A DNA stretch of 64,000 nt from contig JBIQJY010000005.1 of assembly GCA_044507065.1 (NCBI GenBank), positions 1-64,000 of the forward strand, in the 5' to 3' direction. Source of the stretch: SCN-69-37 sp044507065. Lineage in GTDB: Bacteria > Acidobacteriota > Vicinamibacteria > Vicinamibacterales > SCN-69-37. The notes beneath the pieces were generated by a model. It had not been told where the DNA came from. It made no database searches and saw only the letters and a program-made list of their open reading frames with translations. Below, piece after piece: positions 24,933-35,367 of this stretch. The position numbers and the translations under genes are program-made. The first letter of the stretch is position 1. Each line of letters starts with the position of its first letter.

Positions 24933-27521
24933 GTGATCTCTCGTGTCGTTCGTGCCATCGCAACGATGGCCCTCGCATTACTCGTGCCCGCGGCGGCAAC
25001 CGCCCAGGATGCCACCGCCACCCTCACCGGCGCCGTTCGTGACTCGCTCGGGGCCGCCATCCCCGGCGTGAGCATCCGCGTCGCAAACGAAACCACCAAC
25101 GTCGCCGTCGATGTCGTCACCGATGCCCAGGGCGCCTATCGGGTCGCCGATCTCGCCGCCGGTCCCTACCGCGTCGAGATCACGCTCAGCGGGTTCGACA
25201 CGGTGCTGCGCCGCGTCACGCTCCTGCCGGGCCAGACGACGGCCGTCGATGCCTCGCTCGTGCCGTCACGCTTCATGGAGGGCGTCGTCGTCACGGCGCG
25301 CCGCGTCGAGGAAGAGGCGCAGGACGTGCCGATTCCCGTGTCGGTCGTCAGCGGCGAGCAGGCCTCGCAGGCCGGCGCCTTCAACGTGGGCCGCGTCCAG
25401 GAACTGGTGCCGACCGTCCAGTTCTACTCGACCAACCCGCGCAACACCGCCATCAACATCCGCGGGCTCGGGGCGCCGTTCGGCCTGACCAACGACGGCA
25501 TCGAGCCCGGCGTGGGCATGTATGTCGACGGCGTCTTCTACGCGCGTCCGGCGTCGACGACGCTCGACTTCCTGGACGTGGCGCAGATCGAGGTGCTGCG
25601 TGGCCCGCAGGGCACGCTCTTCGGCAAGAACACCACGGCCGGCGCCATCGTCATCACGAGCCGTCGTCCGAGTTTCGTGCGCGAGACGGCCGCGGAACTG
25701 ACCTATGGCAGCATCGGGTTCGTCCAGGCGAAGGCGTCGATCACCGGACCGCTCGGGTCGAAGGTCGCCGGGCGGATCTCGTTCTCCGGCACGCAGCGCG
25801 ACGGAACGGTGCGCCACCTCGTCACCGGCGATGACGTCAACGACCTCAACAACGTCGGCGTGAAGGGGCAGATCCTCTACACGCCGACCGACAGGGTGGC
25901 GGTGACGATCTCGGGCGACAACACCCGGCAGCGTCCGGAGGGGTACGCCCAGCTCGTGGCGGGCGTGGCGCCGACGCGTCGCGCGGCCAACCGTCAGTGG
26001 GCGGCCATTGCGGCCGATCTCGGCTACACGCTGCCCAGCGAGAATCCATTCGATCGGGTGACCGACTCGAACAGCCCGTGGCGATCGAACCAGGACCTCG
26101 GCGGCGGATCGGTCAATGTCGACTGGGAACTCGGCCGCGGCCGCCTGACGTCGACCACCGCGTGGCGCTACTGGAACTGGGGGCCCGCCAACGATCGCGA
26201 CTGGACGGCACTCGACGTGGTCTCGCTCTCGCAGGCAACCTCCGAGCACCAGCAGTGGACGCAGGAGGTCCGGTACGCGGGTGACATCGCGCCGTCGTTG
26301 CGCCTGGTGGCCGGGTTCTTCACGTTCGGCCAGCACCTCGAGACAGCGCCCACGCACAAGACGCAGGCCGGAGCCGACGCCTGGCGGTATTCGCTCACGC
26401 CTAGCGCGCTCGCGGCAACGCCGGGACTGCTCGACGGCTACGGCGAGGATACGGTCTTCACGTTCGATACGACGAGCTCGGCGGTCTTCAGCCAGCTCGA
26501 ATGGGCCGTCACCAGCCGGCTGCGCCTGCTGCCGGGCATCCGCTTCAACTACGACCGCAAGGAGCTCGACTTCACGCGCACGGTCTATGGCGGCCTCGAG
26601 ACCGACGATCCGGCGCTCATTGCCCTGCAGCGGCAGATCTACTCGCCGCTCAGCTACGCGCCGGACGTCGAGGACACGAACTGGTCCGGCCAGTTCTCGG
26701 CGGCCTACGCGCTCACCGACGAGGTCAACACCTATGCGACCTACGCCACGAGCTTCAAGTCGGTGGGCCTCAACCTCGGCGGCGTGCCGACCGACGCAGC
26801 CGGCGTTCCCGCGCTGAATGCGGCGACCGTGCGGCCCGAATCGGTCCGGCACGTCGAAGCCGGCATCAAGACGGAACTGCGGCCGGGCATGATTGCCAAC
26901 GTGGCGATCTACAACACCGGCATCGAGGACTTCCAGACGCAGGTGCAGAACGCGCAGCTCGGTGTGCAGCGCGGTTACCTGGCCAACGCCGAGGAGGTCC
27001 GCGTGCGCGGCGTCGAGTTCGACGGCAGCGCGCGCCTCGGGACGTACCTGTCGGTCTACGGCGCGCTCGCCTATACCGATGCGAAGTACATCAGGTTCGT
27101 CGATGCGCCGGTGGCGCTCGAGGACACCGGCGGACCGTCGTCATCGGTGGACATCTCGGGCAGCCGGCTGCCGGGCATCTCGGAATGGGCCGCGTCGCTT
27201 GGCGGCGAGGTGTCGACGCGCGGAAGCCTGCTCGGGCGCGCCGGCGAGGTGTTCGGCGCCGTCGATACGAACTTCCGGTCGTCGTTCTCGTCGAGCCCGA
27301 CGCCGTCGCGCTACCTGGTCGTCGACGGACGAACGCTCGTCAACGCGCGTGTCGGCTTCCGCTGGACCGACGGCTGGACGCTGTCGGTCTGGGCGCGCAA
27401 CCTGCTCGACCACGACTATCTGGAGTCGCTGCAGCCGGGCGCCGGAGGATCGGGTCTCTACACCGCGCAGGTGGGCGACCCGCGAACCTACGGGGTGACG
27501 TTGCGCCTGAGCTTCCGGTAG
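24933..27521 (+). CDS. TonB-dependent outer-membrane receptor with CarboxypepD-regulatory domain
   Basis: The protein has about 862 residues with a signal peptide ending ATAQ. A carboxypeptidase-regulatory-like Ig domain (about 28-105) comes first, then a plug domain (ARRVEEEAQDVPIPVSVVSG, IEVLRGPQGTLFGKNTTAGAI), and a 22-strand barrel ending GVTLRLSFR. The plug motifs are like the FyuA/catecholate group, but ligands of this branch are diverse. The GTG at 24933 is preferred because AGGAG is 7 bases upstream; the GTG at 24927 is too close. Control by a sigma-54 promoter and a Cys-rich leader suggests uptake of a sulfur compound; this is inference. Confidence 0.9.
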   Translation: MISRVVRAIATMALALLVPAAATAQDATATLTGAVRDSLGAAIPGVSIRVANETTNVAVDVVTDAQGAYRVADLAAGPYRVEITLSGFDTVLRRVTLLPGQTTAVDASLVPSRFMEGVVVTARRVEEEAQDVPIPVSVVSGEQASQAGAFNVGRVQELVPTVQFYSTNPRNTAINIRGLGAPFGLTNDGIEPGVGMYVDGVFYARPASTTLDFLDVAQIEVLRGPQGTLFGKNTTAGAIVITSRRPSFVRETAAELTYGSIGFVQAKASITGPLGSKVAGRISFSGTQRDGTVRHLVTGDDVNDLNNVGVKGQILYTPTDRVAVTISGDNTRQRPEGYAQLVAGVAPTRRAANRQWAAIAADLGYTLPSENPFDRVTDSNSPWRSNQDLGGGSVNVDWELGRGRLTSTTAWRYWNWGPANDRDWTALDVVSLSQATSEHQQWTQEVRYAGDIAPSLRLVAGFFTFGQHLETAPTHKTQAGADAWRYSLTPSALAATPGLLDGYGEDTVFTFDTTSSAVFSQLEWAVTSRLRLLPGIRFNYDRKELDFTRTVYGGLETDDPALIALQRQIYSPLSYAPDVEDTNWSGQFSAAYALTDEVNTYATYATSFKSVGLNLGGVPTDAAGVPALNAATVRPESVRHVEAGIKTELRPGMIANVAIYNTGIEDFQTQVQNAQLGVQRGYLANAEEVRVRGVEFDGSARLGTYLSVYGALAYTDAKYIRFVDAPVALEDTGGPSSSVDISGSRLPGISEWAASLGGEVSTRGSLLGRAGEVFGAVDTNFRSSFSSSPTPSRYLVVDGRTLVNARVGFRWTDGWTLSVWARNLLDHDYLESLQPGAGGSGLYTAQVGDPRTYGVTLRLSFR

Positions 27522-27544
27522 GACGCCGGACGAACACATGGCAG

Positions 27545-27577
27545 CGGGGCCGGCGCGTCAGAGGCGCGTCGGCCCCG
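27545..27577. terminator. Strong bidirectional hairpin between TonB receptor and glcF
   Basis: A 13-bp GC-rich stem (CGGGGCCG on the left arm, CGGCCCCG on the right, one G-T pair) with a 7-base loop lies between the convergent genes. It should end transcription of both. Confidence 0.65.
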
Positions 27578-27585
27578 TTGTCACG

Positions 27586-28917
27586 TCACTCCGCATCGCC
27601 GCGGCGAACCGGGACGTTTCCCGGTCGCGCCTGACCGCCGCGGATGGACCAATCGAGCAGTTCGGCCGGGTGCGCAAAGGCGACGTCCCGTCCCGCACGA
27701 CGCGCGGCGGTCGCCAGTTGCAGGCGGCACCCCGGATTGCCGGTCGCGATGACGGCACAGTTGCCCGCCATCAGTGCCTCGAGTTTCCGTTGTCCGAGAG
27801 CGTGTGCCGTCTCCGGCTCGAGCAGGTTGTAGATGCCGGCGCTGCCACAGCACATGTCGTCGGCGCACTCGACGGCCGTCACGCCGGGAATCGACGCGAG
27901 GACATCGCGCGGCGGCTGGCGCACGCCCTGGGCGTGCGCCAGGTGGCAGGCGTCCTGGTAGATCACGCGCACGGGCAGTGGGTGGCGCGTGGCGCGGGGC
28001 GGGCCCAGTTCGGTCAGCTGCTCGGTCACGTCGCGCACGCGCGCGGAAAACGCGCGGGCCCTGTCGGCCCACTCCGGATCGCCGGCGAGCAGATGGCCGT
28101 ACTCCTTCATGGCCGACCCGCACCCCGCGGCATTTGCGACAACACGATCGACGCCGGCCTGCTCGAAGGTCGTGATGGTCTCGCGTGCCGCGCGTCGCGC
28201 CTCGTCCAGCCGGCCGGCGTGCAGCGACAGCGCCCCGCAGCAGCGCTGCCCGCGCGGCGCGACGACATCGCAGCCTTCGGCCGCGAGCACGTTGATGCAC
28301 GCCTGGTTGACCTCGGGGAACACCACGCGGTGCACGCACCCGGTCAGCAGGCCGACGGTCGCGCGACGCGGCGCGGCCGCGGGCGTGCGCACGGGCGTTC
28401 GGGCAAACAGCTTGCGCAGCGCGACGGGCGGCGCCATGCCGACAAGCGCGCGAAGGCGCGCCGGCAGGAGGCGCGTCACGCCGAGGCGATCGAGCAGCGC
28501 GAGCGCGGGGCCGACCACGACGAGCGGCAGAAGGAGCAGGCGCATCCGTGCGGGATGCGGGAACGTCGCGAACGCCACGGCGCGTGTCCATCGTTCGAGT
28601 CGCGGCCGGTGATGGTGTCGCTCGATCTGGCTGCGCGTGGCTTCGAGCAGCGGACCGTACTGCACGCCCGACGGACACGCGGTGACGCACGCCTGGCAGC
28701 CCAGGCAGCGGTCGAAGTGCGCCACGAAGGCATCCGATATCGGCATGCGGCCGTCGTGTGCGGCCTTCATCAGGTAGATGCGGCCGCGCGGCGAATCCAT
28801 TTCCTCGCCCCACAGCGCATAGGTGGGACAGGCCGGCAGGCAGAATCCGCAGTGCACGCACGCGTCGATGAGCGTGCGATCCGGACGATCCGTCCCGTCG
28901 AACGCCGGTCCGCTCAC
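27586..28917 (-). CDS. glcF: Glycolate oxidase iron-sulfur subunit GlcF
   Basis: This protein of 443 residues has two 4Fe-4S motifs near the N-terminus (CVHCGFCLPACP and CLGCQACVTACP). Two CCG-type domains (RCCGALSLH, ADDMCCGSAGIYN) define the heterodisulfide-reductase-like/GlcF family. It passes electrons from the FAD subunits to the respiratory chain at the inner membrane. The GTG at 28917 overlaps the glcE stop in GTGA, which decides the start over a longer frame. It is the last gene of glcDEF. Confidence 0.93.
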   Translation of the reverse strand: MSGPAFDGTDRPDRTLIDACVHCGFCLPACPTYALWGEEMDSPRGRIYLMKAAHDGRMPISDAFVAHFDRCLGCQACVTACPSGVQYGPLLEATRSQIERHHHRPRLERWTRAVAFATFPHPARMRLLLLPLVVVGPALALLDRLGVTRLLPARLRALVGMAPPVALRKLFARTPVRTPAAAPRRATVGLLTGCVHRVVFPEVNQACINVLAAEGCDVVAPRGQRCCGALSLHAGRLDEARRAARETITTFEQAGVDRVVANAAGCGSAMKEYGHLLAGDPEWADRARAFSARVRDVTEQLTELGPPRATRHPLPVRVIYQDACHLAHAQGVRQPPRDVLASIPGVTAVECADDMCCGSAGIYNLLEPETAHALGQRKLEALMAGNCAVIATGNPGCRLQLATAARRAGRDVAFAHPAELLDWSIRGGQARPGNVPVRRGDAE

Positions 28918-30191
28918 AGCGGCCCCCGCCCGGCATTGAGTGTGCCCGTCGGGTCGAGGGCCTGCTTCAGCGCGCGCCAGAGGGCCGTGCGCGCATCGGA
29001 CGTGCGCCACACGGCAATCCGCTTGCGCAGCGCGGCCGAAGATCGCACGACGACGACGTGGTCGAAGGCCGGAGAGGCGCGCAGCGCCTCGATGGCATCG
29101 ACGAGTGCGTCGTCCTCACCCGTCAGGCCGATCTCGCCGGATCCCACGGCGGCGCGTCCCGTCCACTCGCAGCCCAGACCGGCCGTGGCCCGCGTCAGTG
29201 CTGCGGCGGCGTCGACCAGGGCGGCGGGACGCCAGCTCGCGCGCAACACGACATCGGCCGACCCGCGCGTCGCGCGTTCGTGGTCGACCCACGCCTGTGT
29301 TTCGGCCTCGCCCTCGAGCACCATCGGCCGAACGTCCATTGCCTCGAGGTATCGACGCGTGGCGTCGACACCGACCTGCACGGCGGGCGGGACCGACGTG
29401 TAGCGGACGAGCGCGGCGGCGCGCAGGTCCGGCACGTCGGGGCCGCGGATGATGCGCAGCTCGATCGATTCGGGTTCGTGCTGTTCATCACGGATGCGCT
29501 CGACGAGGTGGACGACATCCGCCACGCGGCGCAGGTCTGCGCGGACCGTGCTCGAGGCCGGCGCCACCGGCACCAGCTTGAACGTGGCGCTGAGGATGAC
29601 GCCCAGGCTGCCGTGGGAGCCCACCATCAGCCGGGCCACGTCGTAGCCGGCGACGTTCTTGACGACACGGCCGCCGGAGGCCGCGAGTTCGCCGGCGCTC
29701 GTGGCAATCGACATGCCCAGGACCAGGTCGCGGGGCGTGCCGAATCGATGGCGCAGCGGGCCCGTATCGTTGGTCGCGAGGATTCCCCCAATGGTGGCAT
29801 CCGCGCCCTCCGGCGGGTCGACAGGCAATCGCTGTCCGCGCGCGCGCAGTACGCGGTTGACGTCCGACAGGCGCGCCCCGGCTTCGAGTGTTGCCGTGAG
29901 GTCGCCGGCCTCGTGCGCGATGACGCGGTTCATCCGTGCCAGGCTGAGCAGGACGTCGATGCGGCCGGGCGGTCCGCCCCACGCATCCTTGGTGCCACGC
30001 CCGCGCACGACAACGGCAAGGCCGGCCGATTGCGCCCAGCCCAGCGCGGCCGCGACACCCGCCGCATCGGTCGGCGCGACGACGACCGACGGCGCCGTGC
30101 CGTCGACGAGTTCGCACGGCTCGGTCGGGAGGCGTACGCAGTCGCCGCCGAGGGCGGCAACCGCCTCGCGCGCGATTGCGGCGGCCGTCAC
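28914..30191 (-). CDS. glcE: Glycolate oxidase FAD-binding subunit GlcE
   Basis: The 425-residue protein contains an FAD-binding PCMH-type domain (VVRGRGTKDAWGGPPGRIDVLLSL, ATIGGILATNDTGPLRHRFGTPRDLVLGM, GRVVKNVAGYDVARLMVGSHGSLGVI), the arrangement seen in GlcE. It overlaps glcD upstream and glcF downstream by 4 bp each, so the three subunits are made together. The complex oxidises glycolate (or a related 2-hydroxy acid) to glyoxylate. Confidence 0.93.
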   Translation of the reverse strand: MTAAAIAREAVAALGGDCVRLPTEPCELVDGTAPSVVVAPTDAAGVAAALGWAQSAGLAVVVRGRGTKDAWGGPPGRIDVLLSLARMNRVIAHEAGDLTATLEAGARLSDVNRVLRARGQRLPVDPPEGADATIGGILATNDTGPLRHRFGTPRDLVLGMSIATSAGELAASGGRVVKNVAGYDVARLMVGSHGSLGVILSATFKLVPVAPASSTVRADLRRVADVVHLVERIRDEQHEPESIELRIIRGPDVPDLRAAALVRYTSVPPAVQVGVDATRRYLEAMDVRPMVLEGEAETQAWVDHERATRGSADVVLRASWRPAALVDAAAALTRATAGLGCEWTGRAAVGSGEIGLTGEDDALVDAIEALRASPAFDHVVVVRSSAALRKRIAVWRTSDARTALWRALKQALDPTGTLNAGRGPL

Positions 30192-31660
30192 ATCCGCTCC
30201 GCCAGCCCCGCGCGTTCAGCCGGATGCACGCGGTACGGCCCCGGGACTTCGCCGCAGAGCCGCGGCGTCGGGAACACCTTCCCCGGATTGCAGCGACCGT
30301 CCGGATCGAAGGCGCTGCGGATGCGCCGCATCAGATCGAGATCCGCCGCGGCGAACATCTTCGGCATCGAACAGGCCTTGTCGACCCCGATGCCGTGTTC
30401 GCCGGTGAGCGAGCCGCCCGCGTCGAGACAGTAGGTGAGGATCTCGGTGGCCACCGCCGCGGCCCGCTCGGTCTCGCCCGGCACGCGTGCGTCGTAGCAG
30501 ATGAGCGGGTGCAGGTTGCCGTCGCCCGCGTGAAACACGTTGGCAATCCGCAGGCCGGAGGCCGACTCGAGCGCGCGGATTCGGTGCAGCACATGGGCAA
30601 GCTGCGATCGCGGCACCACGCCGTCCTGCACGTAGTAGTTCGGCGAGATGCGTCCCATCGCGGCAAACGCGGCCTTGCGCCCCTTCCAGATGCGCGCGCG
30701 CTGCGCGTCGTTCCCGGCCGTCTCGACGTGCGCGGCTCCCTGCCTGCGGCAAATGGCCATCACGGCGTCGAACAGGACCGCGACTTCGGCCGCCGGTCCG
30801 TCGAGTTCCACGATCAATACGGCGGCTGCATCGGGGAACCCCGGATGGACGGCGGCTTCGGCCGCCGCAATGGCGAGGCGGTCCATCATCTCGATGGCCG
30901 CCGGCACGATGCCGGCCGAGATGATGTCGGAGACGGCCGCGCCGCCGGCGTCCACGCTGTCGAAGGCGGCCAGCAGCGTGCCGACGTCCTGCGGACGCCG
31001 CAGCAGCCGGACTGTCACGCGGGTGACGACGGCCAGCGTGCCTTCCGATCCGACCAGCAGGGCCAGCAGGCCCGGACCGGGTTCGTCGGGCAGCGGGCTG
31101 CCGATCTCGACGCGTTCGCCGCTCGCCAACACCGCCTCGACAGCCAGCACGTGGTGAACGGTGAAGCCATATTTCAGGCAGTGCGCACCGCCGGAGTTCT
31201 CGGCCACGTTCCCGCCAATCGAGCAGATCTGCTGGCTCGACGGGTCGGGCGCGTAGTAGTAGCCGCCTGGTGCCACCTGCCGCGTGATCTCGAGATTGGT
31301 CACGCCGGGCTCGACGGTGATCTGCTGGTTCGGCAGGTCGATCTCGATGATGCGGTTCAGCCGCGCCATCCCGATGACGATGCCGCCTTCGACCGGTCGT
31401 GCACCGCCCGACAGGCCCGTGCCGTGGCCGCGTGCGACGAACGGCACGCCGTGCGCCGCACACGCGCGGACGACGGCCTGCACCTCGTCGCTCGTGCCGG
31501 GCAGCACAACGGCCGCCGGCGCCTCGCAGGCATGAGGCAGGGCGTCACACTCGTAGCTCAGGAGCGCGGCCGGTTCGACCAGGACATGCGCGTCACCCAC
31601 GGCCCGCCGCAGCGCCGCGAGCAGCGATGCCGGCAGGTCCGGTGCCGGCCGCGTGGTCAT
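30188..31660 (-). CDS. glcD: Glycolate oxidase catalytic subunit GlcD (FAD-linked 2-hydroxyacid dehydrogenase)
   Basis: The protein of 490 residues has the FAD domain VPFVARGHGTGLSGGARPVEGGIVIGM and CSIGGNVAENSGGAHCLKYG. It also has the FAD-oxidase C-terminal domain with FHAGDGNLHPLICYD and GEHGIGVDKACSMP. These match GlcD; D-lactate dehydrogenases are close relatives, but the glcE and glcF partners support glycolate oxidase. The ATG at 31660 is chosen because it overlaps the upstream gene's TGA (ATGA). Confidence 0.94.
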   Translation of the reverse strand: MTTRPAPDLPASLLAALRRAVGDAHVLVEPAALLSYECDALPHACEAPAAVVLPGTSDEVQAVVRACAAHGVPFVARGHGTGLSGGARPVEGGIVIGMARLNRIIEIDLPNQQITVEPGVTNLEITRQVAPGGYYYAPDPSSQQICSIGGNVAENSGGAHCLKYGFTVHHVLAVEAVLASGERVEIGSPLPDEPGPGLLALLVGSEGTLAVVTRVTVRLLRRPQDVGTLLAAFDSVDAGGAAVSDIISAGIVPAAIEMMDRLAIAAAEAAVHPGFPDAAAVLIVELDGPAAEVAVLFDAVMAICRRQGAAHVETAGNDAQRARIWKGRKAAFAAMGRISPNYYVQDGVVPRSQLAHVLHRIRALESASGLRIANVFHAGDGNLHPLICYDARVPGETERAAAVATEILTYCLDAGGSLTGEHGIGVDKACSMPKMFAAADLDLMRRIRSAFDPDGRCNPGKVFPTPRLCGEVPGPYRVHPAERAGLAERM

Positions 31661-32499
31661 GGCGTCGACACCGTGCCCGGTTCCGGCAGGAACGGACGGC
31701 GGCGCGTGGCGTGAATCTTCCCGGCCGGCACGCTGACGATCGTGCGCTCGGGCCAGCGCAGCGCCGTGAGCCGCCAGCCGAACACGCATCCGGTATCGAT
31801 ATCGATGGTGCGGCCCTTCCACACGGCTTCGAGGACGGGCGTGTGCCCGTAGACGACCACCGCATCACCCGTGTAGTCGGCCACCCAGGGGTGGCGCGCG
31901 GCGGTGTCGCGTGGGTCGATCGAGTCGTCGTTCACCCCGAAGGCAGCCAGGTGGCGCGTTTCGGGCGTGTCGACCCCGTGCAGGTCCTCGCGCAGTCCCG
32001 TGTGCGCCACGACCAGTCGCCCGGAGTCGAAGACATGATGACCGGGCAGGGTGCGGAAGAAGGCGAGGGCTTCGTCGTGTACGTGATCCGGGTGCTGTGC
32101 GAACTCGGCCACCGTCGCCTCGAGGCCGAACAGCAGCGGCACCGGTTCGCCAGCCAGGCGCCGCTCCAGCTGGACGTCATGGTTGCCGGGAACCGCGAAC
32201 GCCGCGTCGTGCTCGACCATCCGGGCCACGAGCTGGACCACGTCCACGTTGCGCGGACCGCGGTCGACCAGGTCGCCAACGAAGACGGGCAGGCGGCCCT
32301 CGGGCGAGCGCCAGCCGGCCGTGGCGTCGCGCTCGTAGCCGAGTGCCTCGAGCAGCGTCTCGAGTTCGGCGAAGCAGCCGTGGATGTCGCCGATGATGTC
32401 GAAGGGGCCCGCCAGGTGGCGCTGATCGACCGAGACCACCCGCGGCCGTGTTTCGCGTCTGACCGGCGGCGTGACAGCCGATCCTGATTCACTGGTCAT
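31657..32499 (-). CDS. Metallophosphoesterase, PrpE-like diadenosine tetraphosphatase family
   Basis: The protein of about 280 residues carries the calcineurin-type metal motifs GDIHG, GDLVDRG and GNHD in the first half, and VYGHTPV later. This spacing matches the symmetrical Ap4A hydrolase/PrpE and Ser/Thr phosphatase group. The start is either ATG 32499 or 32517; a CATGCT hexamer eight bases before 32499 and no Shine-Dalgarno favour 32499 as a leaderless start. Its stop overlaps glcD, so glycolate oxidase genes are downstream in the same transcript. The functional link is unclear. Confidence 0.85.
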   Translation of the reverse strand: MTSESGSAVTPPVRRETRPRVVSVDQRHLAGPFDIIGDIHGCFAELETLLEALGYERDATAGWRSPEGRLPVFVGDLVDRGPRNVDVVQLVARMVEHDAAFAVPGNHDVQLERRLAGEPVPLLFGLEATVAEFAQHPDHVHDEALAFFRTLPGHHVFDSGRLVVAHTGLREDLHGVDTPETRHLAAFGVNDDSIDPRDTAARHPWVADYTGDAVVVYGHTPVLEAVWKGRTIDIDTGCVFGWRLTALRWPERTIVSVPAGKIHATRRRPFLPEPGTVSTP

Positions 32500-32550
32500 G
32501 CGTGAAAAGCATGCCACAGCGGAGCGCCCGTCGTCGTCTCCGGAAGGCGT

Positions 32551-33605
<1,055 letters not shown>

Positions 33606-33609
<4 letters not shown>

Positions 33610-34502
33610 CTTTCTCCCTGTGACGCCGCGGCCTTGGCGCTCAGTGCGCCGTGCACTTGCCGCTCGACAATCACCTTCAGCACGAGCGTGACCAGCGCGA
33701 GACTCGCGAGGATCGACGCGACGGCAAAGGCCGCCTGGAACTGATATTCGTTGTACAGGATCTCGACGTGCAGCGGCAGCGTGTTGGTCTCGCCGCGGAT
33801 CTTGCCCGAAACGACCGAGACGGCGCCGAATTCACCCATCGCCCGCGCATTGCAGAGCAGCACGCCGTAGAGCAGGCCCCACTTGATGTTGGGCAGCGTC
33901 ACGCGGAAGAACATCTGCCAGCCGCTCGCGCCGAGCACCCGCGCGGCCTCTTCCTCGTCGCGGCCCATGGCCTGCATCACCGGAATGATCTCGCGCGCCA
34001 CGAACGGGAACGACACGAAGATCGTGGCCAGCACGATGCCGGGCACGGCAAAGATGATCTGGATGTCCTGGCCGGCCAGCCACGGGCCGAGCCAGCCGCG
34101 CCGCCCGAAGAGCAGCACGAAGACGAGGCCGGCAATGACGGGCGAGACGGCAAACGGCAGGTCGATGAGGGTGGTCAGCAGGTTCTTGCCGCGGAAGTCG
34201 AACTTCGCGATGGCCCATCCGGCCGCGACGCCGAACACCAGGTTGGCCGGCACCGCGATGAGCGCGGCCAGCAGCGTGAGCTTCAGGGCCGAGACCGCTT
34301 CGGCTTGCACGATGGCGGCGCGATAGGCATTCCAGCCGTAGCTGAAGGCCTCGCCGAAGACCGCAACGAGCGGGACGCACAGGAACAGCGCCAGGAACGC
34401 GAGCGTCACGGCGAGCAGCGTCCGCCGCAGCCATGGCGGCTCGGACAGGTGTGCGGGCCGGGGGGCCGACGAGTGCGCGCGGGTGGGAAGGGGACCTGCC
34501 AC
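33606..34502 (-). CDS. cysW: Sulfate ABC transporter permease CysW
   Basis: The 298-residue inner-membrane protein has about six helices. CysW features are LIDLPFAVSPVIAGLVFVLLFG, FPFVAREIIPVMQAMGRDEEEAARVLGASGWQMFFRVTLPNI (the EAA loop contacting CysA) and GEFGAVSVVSGKIRGETNTLPLHVE. It pairs with CysT to form the sulfate channel. Confidence 0.95.
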
Positions 34503-34506
34503 GACG

Positions 34507-35337
34507 CTAGACCGACAGCCGCCGGCTGGTCCACGACTGCAGCGCGTTGATCGCCAGCAGCAGCGTGAACGACAGGCCCAGCATCACCACGGCAATGGCC
34601 GTGGCGCGCGCGTAGTTGAACTGCTCGAGTTGCGTGATGATCAGCAGTGGCGTGATTTCCGTGCGCATCGGCATGTTGCCGGCAATGAAGACGACCGATC
34701 CGTACTCACCGACCGATCGCGCGAAGGCCAGCGCGAAGCCGGTGAGCCAGGCGGGGAACAGGTAGGGCAGCACGATGCGGCTCAGCACCTGCCAGCGCGT
34801 GGCGCCCAGGCTCGATGCCGCTTCCTCGACCTCCACGTCGAGGTCGGCCATGACCGGCTGCAGCGTCCGCACCACGAACGGCAGGCCGATGAAGATGAGT
34901 GCGATCGTGATGCCCAGCGGCGTGAACGCCACCTGGATGCCCCAGGCCGCGAGGTGGCGGCCGATCCAGCCGTTGGGCGCATAGAGCGTCGTCAGCGTGA
35001 TGCCGGCCACGGCCGTCGGCAGGGCGAACGGCAGATCGATGAGCGCGTCGAGCACGCGCTGGCCGGGAAACCGGTAGCGGGTGAGGACCCAGGCGACCAG
35101 CAGGCCGAACACCGCGTTGACCGATGCGGCCGCGAGCGAGGCGCCAATGCTGAGCCGATACGACGCGGTGACGCGCGGGTCGGTCGCCGTCTGCCAGAAC
35201 TCGGCCCAGCCGAGTTCGAGCGACTTGATCGGGAGCGTCAGCAGGGGAACGAGCACGATGAGGCACAGATAGAAAATCGTGTAGCCCATCGCGAGCCGGA
35301 ACCCCGGCAGGACGTTGTGCCGCCGTGCAGGACTCAT
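34507..35337 (-). CDS. cysT: Sulfate ABC transporter permease CysT (CysU)
   Basis: This protein of 276 residues begins with an Arg-rich tail and a helix, then shows the CysT hallmarks PGFRLAMGYTIFYLCLIVLVPL, LIDLPFALPTAVAGITLTTLY, the EAA loop EEAASSLGATRWQVLSRIVLPYL and SVGEYGSVVFIAGNMPMRTEI. It lies 30 bp after the binding-protein gene and 4 bp before cysW in a single operon. Confidence 0.95.
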   Translation of the reverse strand: MSPARRHNVLPGFRLAMGYTIFYLCLIVLVPLLTLPIKSLELGWAEFWQTATDPRVTASYRLSIGASLAAASVNAVFGLLVAWVLTRYRFPGQRVLDALIDLPFALPTAVAGITLTTLYAPNGWIGRHLAAWGIQVAFTPLGITIALIFIGLPFVVRTLQPVMADLDVEVEEAASSLGATRWQVLSRIVLPYLFPAWLTGFALAFARSVGEYGSVVFIAGNMPMRTEITPLLIITQLEQFNYARATAIAVVMLGLSFTLLLAINALQSWTSRRLSV

Positions 35338-35367
35338 GGCGACGTGAGGCTTCCCGATGACATCCGC

